A stretch of DNA of 64,000 nt from assembly GCF_028471945.1 (NCBI RefSeq), contig NZ_CP110128.1, forward strand, positions 112,501 to 176,500. Reading direction: 5' to 3'. This document shows, in pieces, positions 11,001 to 20,723 of this stretch. A model generated the notes under the pieces. That model had not been told where the DNA came from. It saw only the letters and a program-made list of their open reading frames with translations, and made no database searches. Source of the DNA: Pseudomonas sp. WJP1 (GTDB taxonomy: Bacteria > Pseudomonadota > Gammaproteobacteria > Pseudomonadales > Pseudomonadaceae). The translations under genes and the position numbers were made by a program. Every line of letters starts with the position of its first letter. The first letter of the stretch is position 1.

Positions 11001-14000
11001 CGTGTCTTCGAGACCGGTAACTGCGCCGCCAGTGGTCACCGGTGCATGGTCGTTGTCGACGATGGTGGTGGTGACATAGGTTTTGGTTGGGTCGATCACC
11101 AAGTTCTCGAAGTTGCCGCCGGTGGCTTTGTCGATGGTGATGATGAAGTTCTCGGAGCCTTCGACCAGCTTGTCATTGATGGTGCTGATGTTGAAACCGA
11201 CGCTGCTGCTGTTGGCCGGAATCTTGACTGTCACGACACCATTGAAGTCCGAGCCGTCGACCGCAGTACCACTGTACTTCAAGGTCACCGTCACTTCGGC
11301 CTGAGAGGTATTGCTCAGGTTCAACGTGTAGTGCGCGGACTGGCCTTCGATGACCGATGTGGCGCCACTGATACCCACAGTGGTTACGTCGCCTTGGCCC
11401 GTAGGCTCGTCGGTGACGGTGGTGGTCAGGGTGGTGTCCTTGAGCGTCAGTTTTTCAAAGTTGTCAGCACCGGTGACCGACACCAACTTGTTGATGATCG
11501 GGGCCTGGCCGCCAATGAAGAAGTCGTCCTTGGCGGTGACGATTGCAGAGCCCGTGGTGCCGTTGGCCGGGATCTTGATCTCGGTGCCGTCGGTGAGCTT
11601 GAAGGTCAACTCGCCGTGGCTGGCCATCGGCAGGCCGGCGGCGTTGGTCAGGGTCACGGTGTAGGTGATCGAGCCACCTTCGGCGACGGTGGTTTTATCC
11701 ACGGTCAGGGTGGCCTTCACTTCGGTGAGGGTGTCGTCGATTTTCACCACGGCTTCGTCGCCGAGCGCGAGGTTTTCGAACGACTTTCCGTCCACAGCCG
11801 CGTCAGTCACGCTGAGCTTGATGGTGTCGCCGTCTTTGTAGACATCGTCACCTTGAGCTTTCAGTTCGTACGGCACGCTGGTGCTGCCGGCCTTGATCAC
11901 TACGGTATCGCCGTTGCTCAGGGTGACGGTCAGGTCCTGCTTGAGGACTTGATCGACCTTGACGGTGAACTTCGGTGCAGCGTTTTCCAGCACGTCGCCG
12001 TTGCTTTCGATGCTGACGGTGATCTTGTCGCCTTGGTTGGCCGGGTCTTTTGGATCGCCCGAGCCTGGCTCGTCGGTGACCGTGGTGGTGTATTGATCCT
12101 GGCCGAGGGTCAGCTTCTCGAAGTTGTTGGCCGAGACCGAATCGAGTTTGTTAACGATGGCATCCTGGCCGCCGGTGAAGATGTCGTCCTTGGCGGTGAC
12201 GATTGCAGAGCCCGTGGTGCCGTTGGCCGGGATCTTGATCTCGGTGCCGTCGGTGAGCTTGAAGGTCAGCTCGCCGTGGCTGGCCATCGGCAGGCCGGCG
12301 GCGTTGGTCAGGGTCACGGTGTAGGTGATCGAGCCACCTTCGGCGACGGTGGTTTTATCCACGGTCAGGGTGGCCTTCACTTCGGTGAGGGTGTCGTCGA
12401 CTTTCACCACGGCTTCGTCGCCGAGCGCGAGGTTTTCGAACGACTTTCCGTCCACAGCCGCGTCAGTCACGCTGAGCTTGATGGTGTCGCCGTCTTTGTA
12501 AACGTCGTCGCCCTGGGCTTTCAGTTCGTAGGGCACGCTGGTGCTGCCGGCCTTGATCACTACGGTATCGCCGTTGCTCAGGGTGACGGTCAGGTCCTGC
12601 TTGAGGACTTGATCGACCTTGACGGTGAACTTCGGTGCAGCGTTTTCCAGCACGTCGCCGTTGCTTTCGATGCTGACGGTGATCTTGTCGCCTTGGCCCG
12701 ATGGTTCGTCGGTGACCGTGGTGGTGAACTGATCCTGGCCGAGGGTCAGCTTCTCGAAGTTGTTGGCCGAGACCGAATCGAGTTTGTTAACGATGGCATC
12801 CTGGCCACCGGTGAAGATGTCGTCCTTGGCGGTGACGATTGCAGAGCCCGTGGTGCCGTTGGCCGGGATCTTGATCTCGGTGCCGTCGGTGAGTTTGAAG
12901 GTCAGCTCACCGTGGCTGGCCATTGGCAGGCCGGCGGCGTTGGTCAGGGTCACGGTGTAAGTGATGGAACCGCCTTCGGCGACAGTGGTTTTATCCACGC
13001 TCAGGGTGGCCTTCACTTCAGTGAGGGTGTCGTCGACTTTCACCACGGCTTCGTCGCCGAGCGCCAGGTTTTCGAACGCCTTACCGTCCACAGCCGCGTC
13101 AGTCACGCTGAGCTTGATGGTGTCGCCGTCTTTGTAGACATCGTCACCTTGAGCTTTCAGTTCGTACGGCACGCTGGTGCTGCCGGCCTTGATCACTACG
13201 GTATCGCCGTTGCTCAGGGTGACGGTCAGGTCCTGCTTGAGGACTTGATCGACCTTGACGGTGAACTTCGGTGCAGCGTTTTCCAGCACGTCGCCGTTGC
13301 TTTCGATGCTGACGGTGATCTTGTCGCCTTGGTTGGCCGGGTCTTTTGGATCGCCCGAGCCTGGCTCGTCGGTGACCGTGGTGGTGTATTGATCCTGGCC
13401 GAGGGTCAGCTTCTCGAAGTTGTTGGCCGAGACCGAATCGAGTTTGTTAACGATGGCATCCTGGCCGCCGGTGAAGATGTCGTCCTTGGCGGTGACGATT
13501 GCAGAGCCCGTGGTGCCGTTGGCCGGGATCTTGATCTCGGTGCCGTCGGTGAGCTTGAAGGTCAGCTCGCCGTGGCTGGCCATCGGCAGGCCGGCGGCGT
13601 TGGTCAGGGTCACGGTGTAGGTGATCTGGCCGCCTTCGGCGACAGTAGTTTTATCCACGCTCAGGGTGGCTTTTACTTCAGTCAGGGTGTCGTCGATGGT
13701 GACTTGGGCTTTGCCGCCCAGCACCAGGTTTTCGAACGATTTGCCGTCAACGGTGGCATTGCTGACACCCACTTCAACGATCTGGCCGTCTTTGTAGACG
13801 TCGTCGCCCTGGGCTTTCAGTTCGTAGGGCACGCTGGTGCTGCCGGCCTTGATCACCACGGTATCGCCGTTGCTCAGGGTGACGGTCAGGTCCTGCTTGA
13901 GGACCTGATCGACCTTGATGGTGAACTTCGGTGCAGCGTTTTCCAGCACGTCGCCAGCGCTTTCGATGCTGACGGTGATCTTGTCGCCTTGGTTGGCTGG

Positions 14001-17000
14001 GTCTTTTGGATCGCCCGAGCCTGGCTCGTCGGTGACCGTGGTGGTGAACTGGTCCTGGCCGAGAGTCAGCTTCTCGAAGTTGTTGGCCGAGACCGACACC
14101 AGCTTGTTGACGATCGCATCCTGGCCGCCGGTGAAGATGTCGTCCTTGGCAACCACCACAGCAGAGCCTCTGGTGCCATTGGCCGGGATCATGATCTCGG
14201 TGCCGTCGGTGAGTTTGAAGGTCAGCTCGCCGTGGCTGGCCATCGGCAGGCCGGCGGCGTTGGTCAGGGTCACGGTGTAAGTGATGGAACCGCCTTCGGC
14301 GACGGTGGTTTTATCCACGGTCAGGGTGGCCTTCACTTCGGTGAGGGTGTCGTCGATGGTGACTTGGGCTTTGCCGCCCAGCACCAGGTTTTCGAACGAT
14401 TTGCCGTCAACGGTGGCATTGCTGAGACCGACTTCCACGACTTGACCGTCCTTGTAGACGTCGTCGCCCTGGGCTTTCAGCTCGTAGGGCACGCTGGTGC
14501 TGCCGGCCTTGATCACCACGGTATCGCCGTTGCTCAGGGTGACGGTCAGGTCCAGCTTGAGGACCTGATCGACTTTCACCGTAAACTTCGGTGCAGCGTT
14601 TTCCAAGACGTCGCCGTTGCTTTCGATGCTGACGGTGATCTTGTCGCCTTGGTTGGCTGGGTCTTTTGGATCGCCCGAGCCTGGCTCGTCGGTGACGGTG
14701 GTGGTGAACTGGTCCTGGCCGAGGGTCAGCTTCTCGAAGTTGTTGGCCGAGACCGAATCGAGTTTGTTGACGATGGCATCCTGGCCACCGGTGAAGATGT
14801 CGTCCTTGGCGGTGACGATTGCAGAGCCCGTGGTGCCGTTGGCCGGGATCTTGATCTCGGTACCGTCGCTGAGCTTGAAGGTCAGCTCGCCGTGGCTGGC
14901 CATCGGCATACCGGCGGCGTTGGTCAGGGTCACGGTGTAGGTGATCGAGCCACCTTCGGCGACGGTGGTTTTATCCACGCTCAGGGTGGCCTTCACTTCA
15001 GTCAGGGTGTCGTCGACTTTCACCACGGCTTCGTCGCCGAGCGCGAGGTTTTCGAACGACTTACCGTCCACAGCCGCGTCAGTCACGCTGAGCTTGATGG
15101 TGTCGCCGTCTTTGTAGACATCGTCACCTTGAGCTTTCAGTTCGTACGGCACGCTGGTGCTGCCGGCCTTGATCACTACGGTATCGCCGTTGCTCAGGGT
15201 GACGGTCAGGTCCTGCTTGAGGACTTGATCGACCTTGACGGTGAACTTCGGTGCAGCGTTTTCCAGCACGTCGCCGTTGCTTTCGATGCTGACGGTGATC
15301 TTGTCGCCTTGGTTGGCCGGGTCTTTTGGATCGCCCGAGCCTGGCTCGTCGGTGACCGTGGTGGTGTATTGATCCTGGCCGAGGGTCAGCTTCTCGAAGT
15401 TGTTGGCCGAGACCGAATCGAGTTTGTTAACGATGGCATCCTGGCCACCGGTGAAGATGTCGTCCTTGGCGGTGACGATTGCAGAGCCCGTGGTGCCGTT
15501 GGCCGGGATCTTGATCTCGGTGCCGTCGGTGAGCTTGAAGGTCAACTCGCCGTGGCTGGCCATCGGCAGGCCGGCGGCGTTGGTCAGGGTCACGGTGTAG
15601 GTGATCGAGCCACCTTCGGCGACGGTGGTTTTATCCACGGTCAGGGTGGCCTTCACTTCGGTGAGGGTGTCGTCGATTTTCACCACGGCTTCGTCGCCGA
15701 GCGCGAGGTTTTCGAACGACTTTCCGTCCACAGCCGCGTCAGTCACGCTGAGCTTGATGGTGTCGCCGTCTTTGTAGACATCGTCACCTTGAGCTTTCAG
15801 TTCGTACGGCACGCTGGTGCTGCCGGCCTTGATCACTACGGTATCGCCGTTGCTCAGGGTGACGGTCAGGTCCTGCTTGAGGACCTGATCGACCTTGACG
15901 GTGAACTTCGGTGCAGCGTTTTCCAGCACGTCGCCGTTGCTTTCGATGCTGACGGTGATCTTGTCGCCTTGGCCCGATGGCTCGTCGGTGACGGTGGTGG
16001 TGAACTGGTCCTGGCCGAGGGTCAGCTTCTCAAAGTTGTTGGCCGAGACCGAATCGAGTTTGTTAACGATGGCATCCTGGCCACCGGTGAAGATGTCGTC
16101 CTTGGCGGTGACGATTGCAGAGCCCGTGGTGCCGTTGGCCGGGATCTTGATCTCGGTACCGTCGGTGAGCTTGAAGGTCAGCTCGCCGTGGCTGGCCATC
16201 GGCATACCGGCGGCGTTGGTCAGGGTCACGGTGTAGGTGATCTGGCCGCCTTCGGCGACGGTGGTTTTATCCACGCTCAGGGTGGCTTTTACTTCAGTCA
16301 GGGTGTCGTCGATGGTGACTTGGGCTTTGCCGCCCAGCACCAGGTTTTCGAACGATTTGCCGTCAACGGTGGCATTGCTGACACCCACTTCAACGATCTG
16401 GCCGTCTTTGTAGACGTCGTCGCCCTGGGCTTTCAGTTCGTACGGCACGCTGGTGCTGCCAGCCTTGATCACCACGGTATCGCCGTTGCTCAAGGTCACG
16501 GTCAGGTCTTGTTTGAGTACCTGATCGACTTTCACCGTGAACTTCGGTGCAGCGTTTTCCAAGACGTCGCCGTTGCTTTCGATGCTGACGGTGATCTTGT
16601 CGCCTTGGTTGGCCGGGTCTTTTGGATCGCCCGAGCCTGGCTCGTCGGTGACCGTGGTGGTGTATTGATCCTGGCCGAGGGTCAGCTTCTCGAAGTTGTT
16701 GGCCGAGACCGAATCGAGTTTGTTGACGATGGCATCCTGGCCACCGGTGAAGATGTCGTCCTTGGCGGTGACGATTGCAGAGCCCGTGGTGCCGTTGGCC
16801 GGGATCTTGATCTCGGTGCCGTCGGTGAGCTTGAAGGTCAGCTCGCCGTGGCTGGCCATCGGCATACCGGCGGCGTTGGTCAGGGTCACGGTGTAGGTGA
16901 TCTGGCCGCCTTCGGCGACGGTGGTTTTATCCACGCTCAGGGTGGCTTTTACTTCAGTCAGGGTGTCGTCGATGGTGACTTGGGCTTTGCCGCCCAGCAC

Positions 17001-18980
17001 CAGGTTTTCGAACGATTTGCCGTCAACGGTGGCATTGCTGACACCCACTTCAACGATCTGGCCGTCTTTGTAAACGTCGTCGCCCTGGGCTTTCAGTTCG
17101 TAGGGCACGCTGGTGCTGCCGGCCTTGATCACTACGGTATCGCCGTTGCTCAGGGTGACGGTCAGGTCCTGCTTGAGGACTTGATCGACCTTGACGGTGA
17201 ACTTCGGTGCAGCGTTTTCCAAGACGTCGCCAGCGCTTTCGATGCTGACGGTGACCGTGTCAACGCTGTCGTTAATCTGGGTGACAGCGGACTCAGGATT
17301 TGGCACCAGGTTTTCAAAGTTGCCGCCAGTAGCACCGGTGATGGTGGTGCTGATAGTGCTGCCATTCACGTAAACATCATTGGCCGGCGTATCAACGACG
17401 ACGCTGCCGCTGGTCTTGCCTGCTTCGATGGTGATGACCGAGCCGTTGCTCAAGGTCACAGTTACCGGAGTGCCGGCCGGGTTGGTCAAGGTGGCGGTGT
17501 AGGTGATCGAGCCGCCTTCAACCACTGCGCCGGTCGCGGTGAGCGTCAGGCCGGTGGTGTCTTGCGAATCGGTGATGGTGGTCACGGCTGGCGTGGTGCT
17601 TGGCACCAGGTTTTCAAAGTTGCCGCCAGTAGCACCGGTGATGGTGGTGCTGATAGTGCTGCCATTCACGTAAACATCATTGGCCGGTGTATCAACGACC
17701 ACGGTGCCCGTGGTCTTGCCCGCTTCGATGGTGATGACCGAGCCATTGCTCAAGGTCACAGTCACCGGAGTACCGGCCGGATTGGTCAAAGTCGCGGTGT
17801 AGGTGATCGAACCACCTTCAACCACAGCGCCGGTCGCGGTGAGCGTCAGGCCGGTGGTGTCTGGCGAGTCGGTGATGCTGGTAACGGCTGGTGTGGTGCT
17901 GGGCACCAGGTTTTCAAAATTGCCGCCGGTCGCACCCGTAATCGTGGTGCTGACCGTGCTGCCATTCACGTAAACATCATTGACCGGGGTATCGACGACC
18001 ACGGTGCCGCTGGTCTTGCCCGCTTCGATGGTGATGACCGAGCCGTTGCTCAAGGTCACGGTCACGGGAGTGCCCGCCGGATTGCTCAAAGTCGCGGTGT
18101 AGGTGATCGAACCGCCTTCGACCACGCTACCGGTCGCAGAGAGCGTCAAGCCGGTGGTGTCGACGGTGTCGGTGACCTGAGTCACGGCTGGAACCGTTGG
18201 AGGAATGACCACTACTGCGCCGCCGGTGGTGCCGGTGACAGTGACCGCGATCTGAGTCGCATCCTTATAGACAGTGTCGTTCGGCGCGAGCGGAACGTTC
18301 ACGGTACCGATGGTTTGACCGGCGCCGATGATGATCACTGCACCATTGGACAGCGTGACGGTCAGGTCGGTCAGTGGCGCCTGGCTCAGGGTCGCGGTGT
18401 AGACCAGCATGCCACCGGCTTCGGTAATGGTCGGGGTGGCACTCAGGCTCAGCGTCGATTCGAGCGGGTCACCGGCATTGGCATTGTTGTTGGTCGACTG
18501 GCCGCCGGTGATCTCCCGGGTGATCTGGGCCGCGGAATTGAGACCTTCAGTCGGGAAACCAATGGTCGGGTCTACCCGGCCAGCAGTGGCGTCCAGCATC
18601 ACGAAGCTATGACCGCCACCAGCCGCGCCACCAGTGCCAGCTGCCGCTGGGCCGGCCGCGGTGGGTTCCAGGTCCTTGGTCGGGTCGGCACCGGCGGCGA
18701 TGGCTTGCTGCAGTTCTTCAACCGAGGGCGCGGCCTGCGCGGTGGCTGCGGCCAGGTCGGTGCTGGAGTCCGGAGCGCTGCCACTCCACTGAGTGTCGCG
18801 GCCCAGGTCAAGGGTCCGGCCATCCGCCAGCTCAAGCGTCACGGCCCCGGCCGCGCCCGTATCGACCTGATCACCGATAAACAAGCGGTCGCCTTCAACG
18901 AGTACACGACGGATGCCCTCTGGGGACACCACGAAAACCTGACCAACAATGCTTTTGACGATGGCCACAACGCTGCTCAT
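8037..18980 (-). CDS. lapA: LapA, giant RTX-type biofilm adhesin
   Basis: A 3,647-residue surface adhesin secreted by LapEBC and retained in the outer membrane by its N-terminal plug. Domains: retention module (1-~110) with the LapG cleavage site TAAG at residues 107-110; three ~100-residue repeats (nt ~17270-18170); nine ~220-residue repeats (nt 11391-17265); a Calx-beta-like domain (~2530-2650); a PA14-like segment (~2790-2930); a VWA domain with MIDAS DTSGS (~3110); RTX nonapeptides (~3460-3535, [11 protein letters not shown] type); and a C-terminal type I secretion signal. GGAGAG precedes the ATG. As I recall, LapA is about 5,200 residues in P. fluorescens Pf0-1 and about 8,700 in P. putida KT2440, so this is a short form through fewer repeats. 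Assembly collapse of the near-identical repeats could also shorten it. Confidence 0.96.
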   Translation of the reverse strand: MSSVVAIVKSIVGQVFVVSPEGIRRVLVEGDRLFIGDQVDTGAAGAVTLELADGRTLDLGRDTQWSGSAPDSSTDLAAATAQAAPSVEELQQAIAAGADPTKDLEPTAAGPAAAGTGGAAGGGHSFVMLDATAGRVDPTIGFPTEGLNSAAQITREITGGQSTNNNANAGDPLESTLSLSATPTITEAGGMLVYTATLSQAPLTDLTVTLSNGAVIIIGAGQTIGTVNVPLAPNDTVYKDATQIAVTVTGTTGGAVVVIPPTVPAVTQVTDTVDTTGLTLSATGSVVEGGSITYTATLSNPAGTPVTVTLSNGSVITIEAGKTSGTVVVDTPVNDVYVNGSTVSTTITGATGGNFENLVPSTTPAVTSITDSPDTTGLTLTATGAVVEGGSITYTATLTNPAGTPVTVTLSNGSVITIEAGKTTGTVVVDTPANDVYVNGSTISTTITGATGGNFENLVPSTTPAVTTITDSQDTTGLTLTATGAVVEGGSITYTATLTNPAGTPVTVTLSNGSVITIEAGKTSGSVVVDTPANDVYVNGSTISTTITGATGGNFENLVPNPESAVTQINDSVDTVTVSIESAGDVLENAAPKFTVKVDQVLKQDLTVTLSNGDTVVIKAGSTSVPYELKAQGDDVYKDGQIVEVGVSNATVDGKSFENLVLGGKAQVTIDDTLTEVKATLSVDKTTVAEGGQITYTVTLTNAAGMPMASHGELTFKLTDGTEIKIPANGTTGSAIVTAKDDIFTGGQDAIVNKLDSVSANNFEKLTLGQDQYTTTVTDEPGSGDPKDPANQGDKITVSIESNGDVLENAAPKFTVKVDQVLKQDLTVTLSNGDTVVIKAGSTSVPYELKAQGDDVYKDGQIVEVGVSNATVDGKSFENLVLGGKAQVTIDDTLTEVKATLSVDKTTVAEGGQITYTVTLTNAAGMPMASHGELTFKLTDGTEIKIPANGTTGSAIVTAKDDIFTGGQDAIVNKLDSVSANNFEKLTLGQDQFTTTVTDEPSGQGDKITVSIESNGDVLENAAPKFTVKVDQVLKQDLTVTLSNGDTVVIKAGSTSVPYELKAQGDDVYKDGDTIKLSVTDAAVDGKSFENLALGDEAVVKIDDTLTEVKATLTVDKTTVAEGGSITYTVTLTNAAGLPMASHGELTFKLTDGTEIKIPANGTTGSAIVTAKDDIFTGGQDAIVNKLDSVSANNFEKLTLGQDQYTTTVTDEPGSGDPKDPANQGDKITVSIESNGDVLENAAPKFTVKVDQVLKQDLTVTLSNGDTVVIKAGSTSVPYELKAQGDDVYKDGDTIKLSVTDAAVDGKSFENLALGDEAVVKVDDTLTEVKATLSVDKTTVAEGGSITYTVTLTNAAGMPMASHGELTFKLSDGTEIKIPANGTTGSAIVTAKDDIFTGGQDAIVNKLDSVSANNFEKLTLGQDQFTTTVTDEPGSGDPKDPANQGDKITVSIESNGDVLENAAPKFTVKVDQVLKLDLTVTLSNGDTVVIKAGSTSVPYELKAQGDDVYKDGQVVEVGLSNATVDGKSFENLVLGGKAQVTIDDTLTEVKATLTVDKTTVAEGGSITYTVTLTNAAGLPMASHGELTFKLTDGTEIMIPANGTRGSAVVVAKDDIFTGGQDAIVNKLVSVSANNFEKLTLGQDQFTTTVTDEPGSGDPKDPANQGDKITVSIESAGDVLENAAPKFTIKVDQVLKQDLTVTLSNGDTVVIKAGSTSVPYELKAQGDDVYKDGQIVEVGVSNATVDGKSFENLVLGGKAQVTIDDTLTEVKATLSVDKTTVAEGGQITYTVTLTNAAGLPMASHGELTFKLTDGTEIKIPANGTTGSAIVTAKDDIFTGGQDAIVNKLDSVSANNFEKLTLGQDQYTTTVTDEPGSGDPKDPANQGDKITVSIESNGDVLENAAPKFTVKVDQVLKQDLTVTLSNGDTVVIKAGSTSVPYELKAQGDDVYKDGDTIKLSVTDAAVDGKAFENLALGDEAVVKVDDTLTEVKATLSVDKTTVAEGGSITYTVTLTNAAGLPMASHGELTFKLTDGTEIKIPANGTTGSAIVTAKDDIFTGGQDAIVNKLDSVSANNFEKLTLGQDQFTTTVTDEPSGQGDKITVSIESNGDVLENAAPKFTVKVDQVLKQDLTVTLSNGDTVVIKAGSTSVPYELKAQGDDVYKDGDTIKLSVTDAAVDGKSFENLALGDEAVVKVDDTLTEVKATLTVDKTTVAEGGSITYTVTLTNAAGLPMASHGELTFKLTDGTEIKIPANGTTGSAIVTAKDDIFTGGQDAIVNKLDSVSANNFEKLTLGQDQYTTTVTDEPGSGDPKDPANQGDKITVSIESNGDVLENAAPKFTVKVDQVLKQDLTVTLSNGDTVVIKAGSTSVPYELKAQGDDVYKDGDTIKLSVTDAAVDGKSFENLALGDEAVVKIDDTLTEVKATLTVDKTTVAEGGSITYTVTLTNAAGLPMASHGELTFKLTDGTEIKIPANGTTGSAIVTAKDDFFIGGQAPIINKLVSVTGADNFEKLTLKDTTLTTTVTDEPTGQGDVTTVGISGATSVIEGQSAHYTLNLSNTSQAEVTVTLKYSGTAVDGSDFNGVVTVKIPANSSSVGFNISTINDKLVEGSENFIITIDKATGGNFENLVIDPTKTYVTTTIVDNDHAPVTTGGAVTGLEDTTLTLTWDNFKVTDVDNDSPLGITITQVTGGGDLLFNGVKVVVGQTISQADIALGKLTFVPARNESGADGYGGTGVGNKAADYSQIKFKPTDGFNLGNEATLKVDITPQADAPTLSIAGNNVNSTGLIKEIWTGLTALNTGYNGAGSGAPTNTLKSVIDAAGTANSKGTVTDVQESSVTAGIASKTSGLIYLEAGKVYTFSGTADDSLLVTIGGKNVASALWGTGGTISGSFTPTTSGYYTLDIYHHNQSGPGSYDVNLKVDNGPVLDLNNAGVPIYTGVNDLINAGVTVSDLHGSDGEGYYDGYKLNTGPEGGSIKLSAISTELTDRDGSESLSVKISGIPTGSVLSDGAGHTFTATASNGEANVTGWNLGSLTITPPPYHSTSFNLTVTSTSTEMLGGSAPSSAVLPVTIYPATYNPVMGTTKDDNIAGTDSNDIIVADIAGLNVVQGKNYNIAFMVDTSGSMDTSIQAAKNSLNLMFSTLKQSLGANTSGTVNIFLATFDDTVNTTVTVNLNDSGALDQLQAIVRSMASGGGTNYEDVFKTTANFFQSTQAKGNIGATNLTYFITDGVPTYYQSGESTNPIVVDYKNSKAVDGRLDDYLNVNNYKLGDTAYITLGGISRQLITSSGKVNKWSEDSQGNWSKDGTIGTIRAQGDGTYEISSTAGRGSYTDDDTADNASSSFLLLSKLSQVEAIGLNGAIKPADLIPFDTDSKPQTNIDPSNLANAIIGHTEATLPGADTVNAGDGNDIIFGDLVSFNGIAGEGYQAMQAFVARETGVDVSKVTTSNVHQYITEHTDLFDVSGAHDGDDTLLGGAGNDIIFGLGGDDKLYGGSGNDFLLGGTGKDLLDGGDGNDTLLGGDGNDTLLGGKGDDTLIGGLGGDTFVWKAGDTGNDVIKDFNANQGDRIDLRDLLQGESGSTIDNYLKITTVDGVSSLQVNSAGNFNSTNAAAAKPDVTIKLEGNNWSSANLHNLIAGSDPTIKIDHNNS
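8375..8600 (-). other. RTX calcium-binding nonapeptide block of LapA
   Basis: Tandem glycine/aspartate nonapeptides of GGxGxDxLx type ([30 protein letters not shown] twice, [10 protein letters not shown]) occupy this stretch. Such blocks fold into a calcium-loaded beta roll after export. Two adjacent 27-bp units (GGDGNDTLL) appear identical at DNA level near 8401-8455. Confidence 0.9.
11391..17265 (-). repeat. Nine tandem 636/660-bp repeats inside lapA
   Basis: Nine units, each starting near [10 protein letters not shown] and ending near TTTVTDEP, follow one another with long stretches of identical DNA. Unit lengths are 660 or 636 bp; the 24-bp difference is the linker ([11 protein letters not shown] or SGQ). 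The middle of each unit is one of two alternative blocks: [12 protein letters not shown] with [11 protein letters not shown] (units 1, 2, 5, 6 from the N-terminus) or [12 protein letters not shown] with [11 protein letters not shown] (units 3, 4, 7, 8, 9). Confidence 0.93.
17266..18170 (-). repeat. Three tandem 300-bp repeats near the lapA 5' end
   Basis: The segment GGCACCAGGTTTTCAAA recurs at 17302, 17602 and 17902 (the last with one difference), a period of exactly 300 bp. Each unit encodes an extracellular beta-sandwich with [13 protein letters not shown] and [14 protein letters not shown] fourth, diverged unit follows toward the N-terminus. Confidence 0.9.
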
Positions 18981-19338
18981 TGAAGACTCTCCGGGTGACG
19001 CATTCAGTTGACTTCCATGACCTGAGAGGCAATCGCCGAGTCAGTCTGGTCGTACCTGTAAAACTACTTGAGTGAAATATTGACGCAATGGAAGGTCAAT
19101 TTATTGACTATATTTTTTCGCTATTAACTTTATGCCAAACTATTGACCTTCCTGGGGGCATCCTAAACAATCGTCCCATTAATGTCACATTGATATTCAA
19201 GTGGTGACCGCCACACAGGATGTGACGCCAGTTCTCAATTTTCACTTTCCGACATACGGCCATACCGGTTGCCATCATCCGATGCAGCGCCGCGTTCTGC
19301 AGTGATTCAAGACAAGCATTCCCCGGGAAATTCCAACT
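18981..19338. promoter_or_regulatory. Divergent lapA / lapEBC control region
   Basis: This 358-nt gap separates lapA from lapE and should hold promoters for both. It is AT-rich at 19075-19145, unlike its surroundings. It contains a FleQ-like palindrome, further ATTGAC half-sites (19078, 19103 and 19142) and an 11-bp perfect inverted repeat (19090-19100 with 19142-19152). No convincing ORF is present on either strand. Confidence 0.7.
19095..19108. promoter_or_regulatory. Putative FleQ binding box
   Basis: On the - strand the site reads GTCAATAAATTGAC, which fits the reported FleQ consensus GTCAnTAAAtTGAC. FleQ is a c-di-GMP-responsive regulator known to act on exopolysaccharide and lap genes in Pseudomonas. 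Binding here is inferred. Confidence 0.65.
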
Positions 19339-20691
19339 ATGCGCTTGCACCTGTTCAAGGCTTTACCCATCGCCGTTGCCGCCAGTTTTGTTCAGGCTCA
19401 AACCCTTCCGCAGGCCATGCAGCAGGCGCTGGATGTCCATCCGGAAATCCAGGCAGGTGTTAACAGTCGATTGGCTGCGGATTATCAGTTAAAAGCGGCC
19501 CAGGGGGGATACCTGCCACGGGTTGACCTGCTGGGCGGTTATGGCCGCGAAGGCACTGACAGCGTCACCAGTCGAGGTGACAGCAGCAACAACCATTGGG
19601 AAACCTTGAACCGCAGCGAATCGAGTCTGCGCCTCTCGCAAATGATTTTTGACGGTTATGCGACGTCCAGCGAAGTGGGGCGTCAACAAGCCACTGTGAA
19701 TGCTCGCGCCTATTCCCTGCTGGGCACATCGGAACGCACGGCACTCACCGTGGTGCAGGTGTACTTGGATGTACTGACGCGCCGCGAATTCGTGCGCCTG
19801 GCCGAAGAGAACCTCAAGAGCCACCAGCGGATTTACGACCAGATCCAGTTGCGCACCCAGCGTGGTGTCGGCAGCGGTGCCGACCTGGACCAGGCAGAGG
19901 CGCGCATGGCCCAGGCGCGCAACAACCTGATCACCGAACAAACCAATCTGGCCGATGCCGAGACCAACTTCCTCAGTGCTGTCGGGCAGATGCCGGACCA
20001 ACTGGAGCGTCCCGCCCCGTTCCTGGCGCTGTTGCCGGCCAACCTGAACGAAGCCCGTGCGCAGATGCTGGAAAACAGCCCGATCCTGCGCTCCGCCGAG
20101 TCCGATATCGCTGCGGCGGAAAAACAGTATGAAGCCGCCAAGTCGAGCTTCTACCCACGTTTCGATGCCGAGCTCGGTCGTTCCGCCGACAATGACATCG
20201 ATGGCCAGAACGGCCACAACAACGAATGGCAGGCCATGCTGCGCATGCGTTTCAACCTGTATGCCGGCGGCAGCAACAAGGCCGACATGGAATCGAAGTC
20301 CTACCTGTCCAACCAGGCGCTGGATATCCGCAATAACGCGTTGCGCCAGCTGAACGAAGAGCTGGGCCTGGCCTGGAACGCGCTGAACAATGCCAATGCC
20401 CAAGTGCCCATCGCCCAACAATACGTGGACCACAGCACCAGCGTACGCACGGCGTATCAGCGCCAGTTCAGCCTCGGTGAACGAACCCTGCTGGACTTGC
20501 TCGACAGTGAAAACGAGTTGTTCAACGCTTCGCGCCGATTGGCGGAGATCAAGAACATTCAGTTATTTACTCAGTATCGAATCAAGGCGACCATGGGCGA
20601 GTTGCTCAAGAGCCAGGGTGTAGTCGCACCGTTGGCATCCGTCGTGCAGAACGACATGAAGCCTAAGGTCCAACTGCCCGGTATGAACTGA
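19339..20691 (+). CDS. lapE: LapE, TolC-family outer-membrane channel
   Basis: A 450-residue outer-membrane efflux protein that forms the exit duct of the LapA type I secretion machine. The N-terminus is a signal peptide (LFKALPIAVAASFVQA). The mature protein has the two-fold TolC repeat: long alpha-helical stretches rich in Q/A/E near residues 130-230 and 330-420, and a typical GGxxxxxD-like beta entry. No lipobox is present, which separates it from the OprM-type channels elsewhere in this window. GGGAA lies upstream of the ATG. It is first of three genes reading away from lapA, with lapB starting 32 nt downstream. Confidence 0.93.
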   Translation: MRLHLFKALPIAVAASFVQAQTLPQAMQQALDVHPEIQAGVNSRLAADYQLKAAQGGYLPRVDLLGGYGREGTDSVTSRGDSSNNHWETLNRSESSLRLSQMIFDGYATSSEVGRQQATVNARAYSLLGTSERTALTVVQVYLDVLTRREFVRLAEENLKSHQRIYDQIQLRTQRGVGSGADLDQAEARMAQARNNLITEQTNLADAETNFLSAVGQMPDQLERPAPFLALLPANLNEARAQMLENSPILRSAESDIAAAEKQYEAAKSSFYPRFDAELGRSADNDIDGQNGHNNEWQAMLRMRFNLYAGGSNKADMESKSYLSNQALDIRNNALRQLNEELGLAWNALNNANAQVPIAQQYVDHSTSVRTAYQRQFSLGERTLLDLLDSENELFNASRRLAEIKNIQLFTQYRIKATMGELLKSQGVVAPLASVVQNDMKPKVQLPGMN

Positions 20692-20723
20692 GCAGGATTT
20701 TTTCGTTCATCCGTTAGCCAAGA

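Noticed and set aside
11046..18983. A 2,645-codon open frame on the + strand, antisense to lapA
   Set aside because: It is a mirror of the lapA repeats: unit lengths are multiples of three, so a stop-free antisense frame is copied nine times. Its protein ([20 protein letters not shown] repeated) has no signal or known fold, and the lapA product matches the known family in full.
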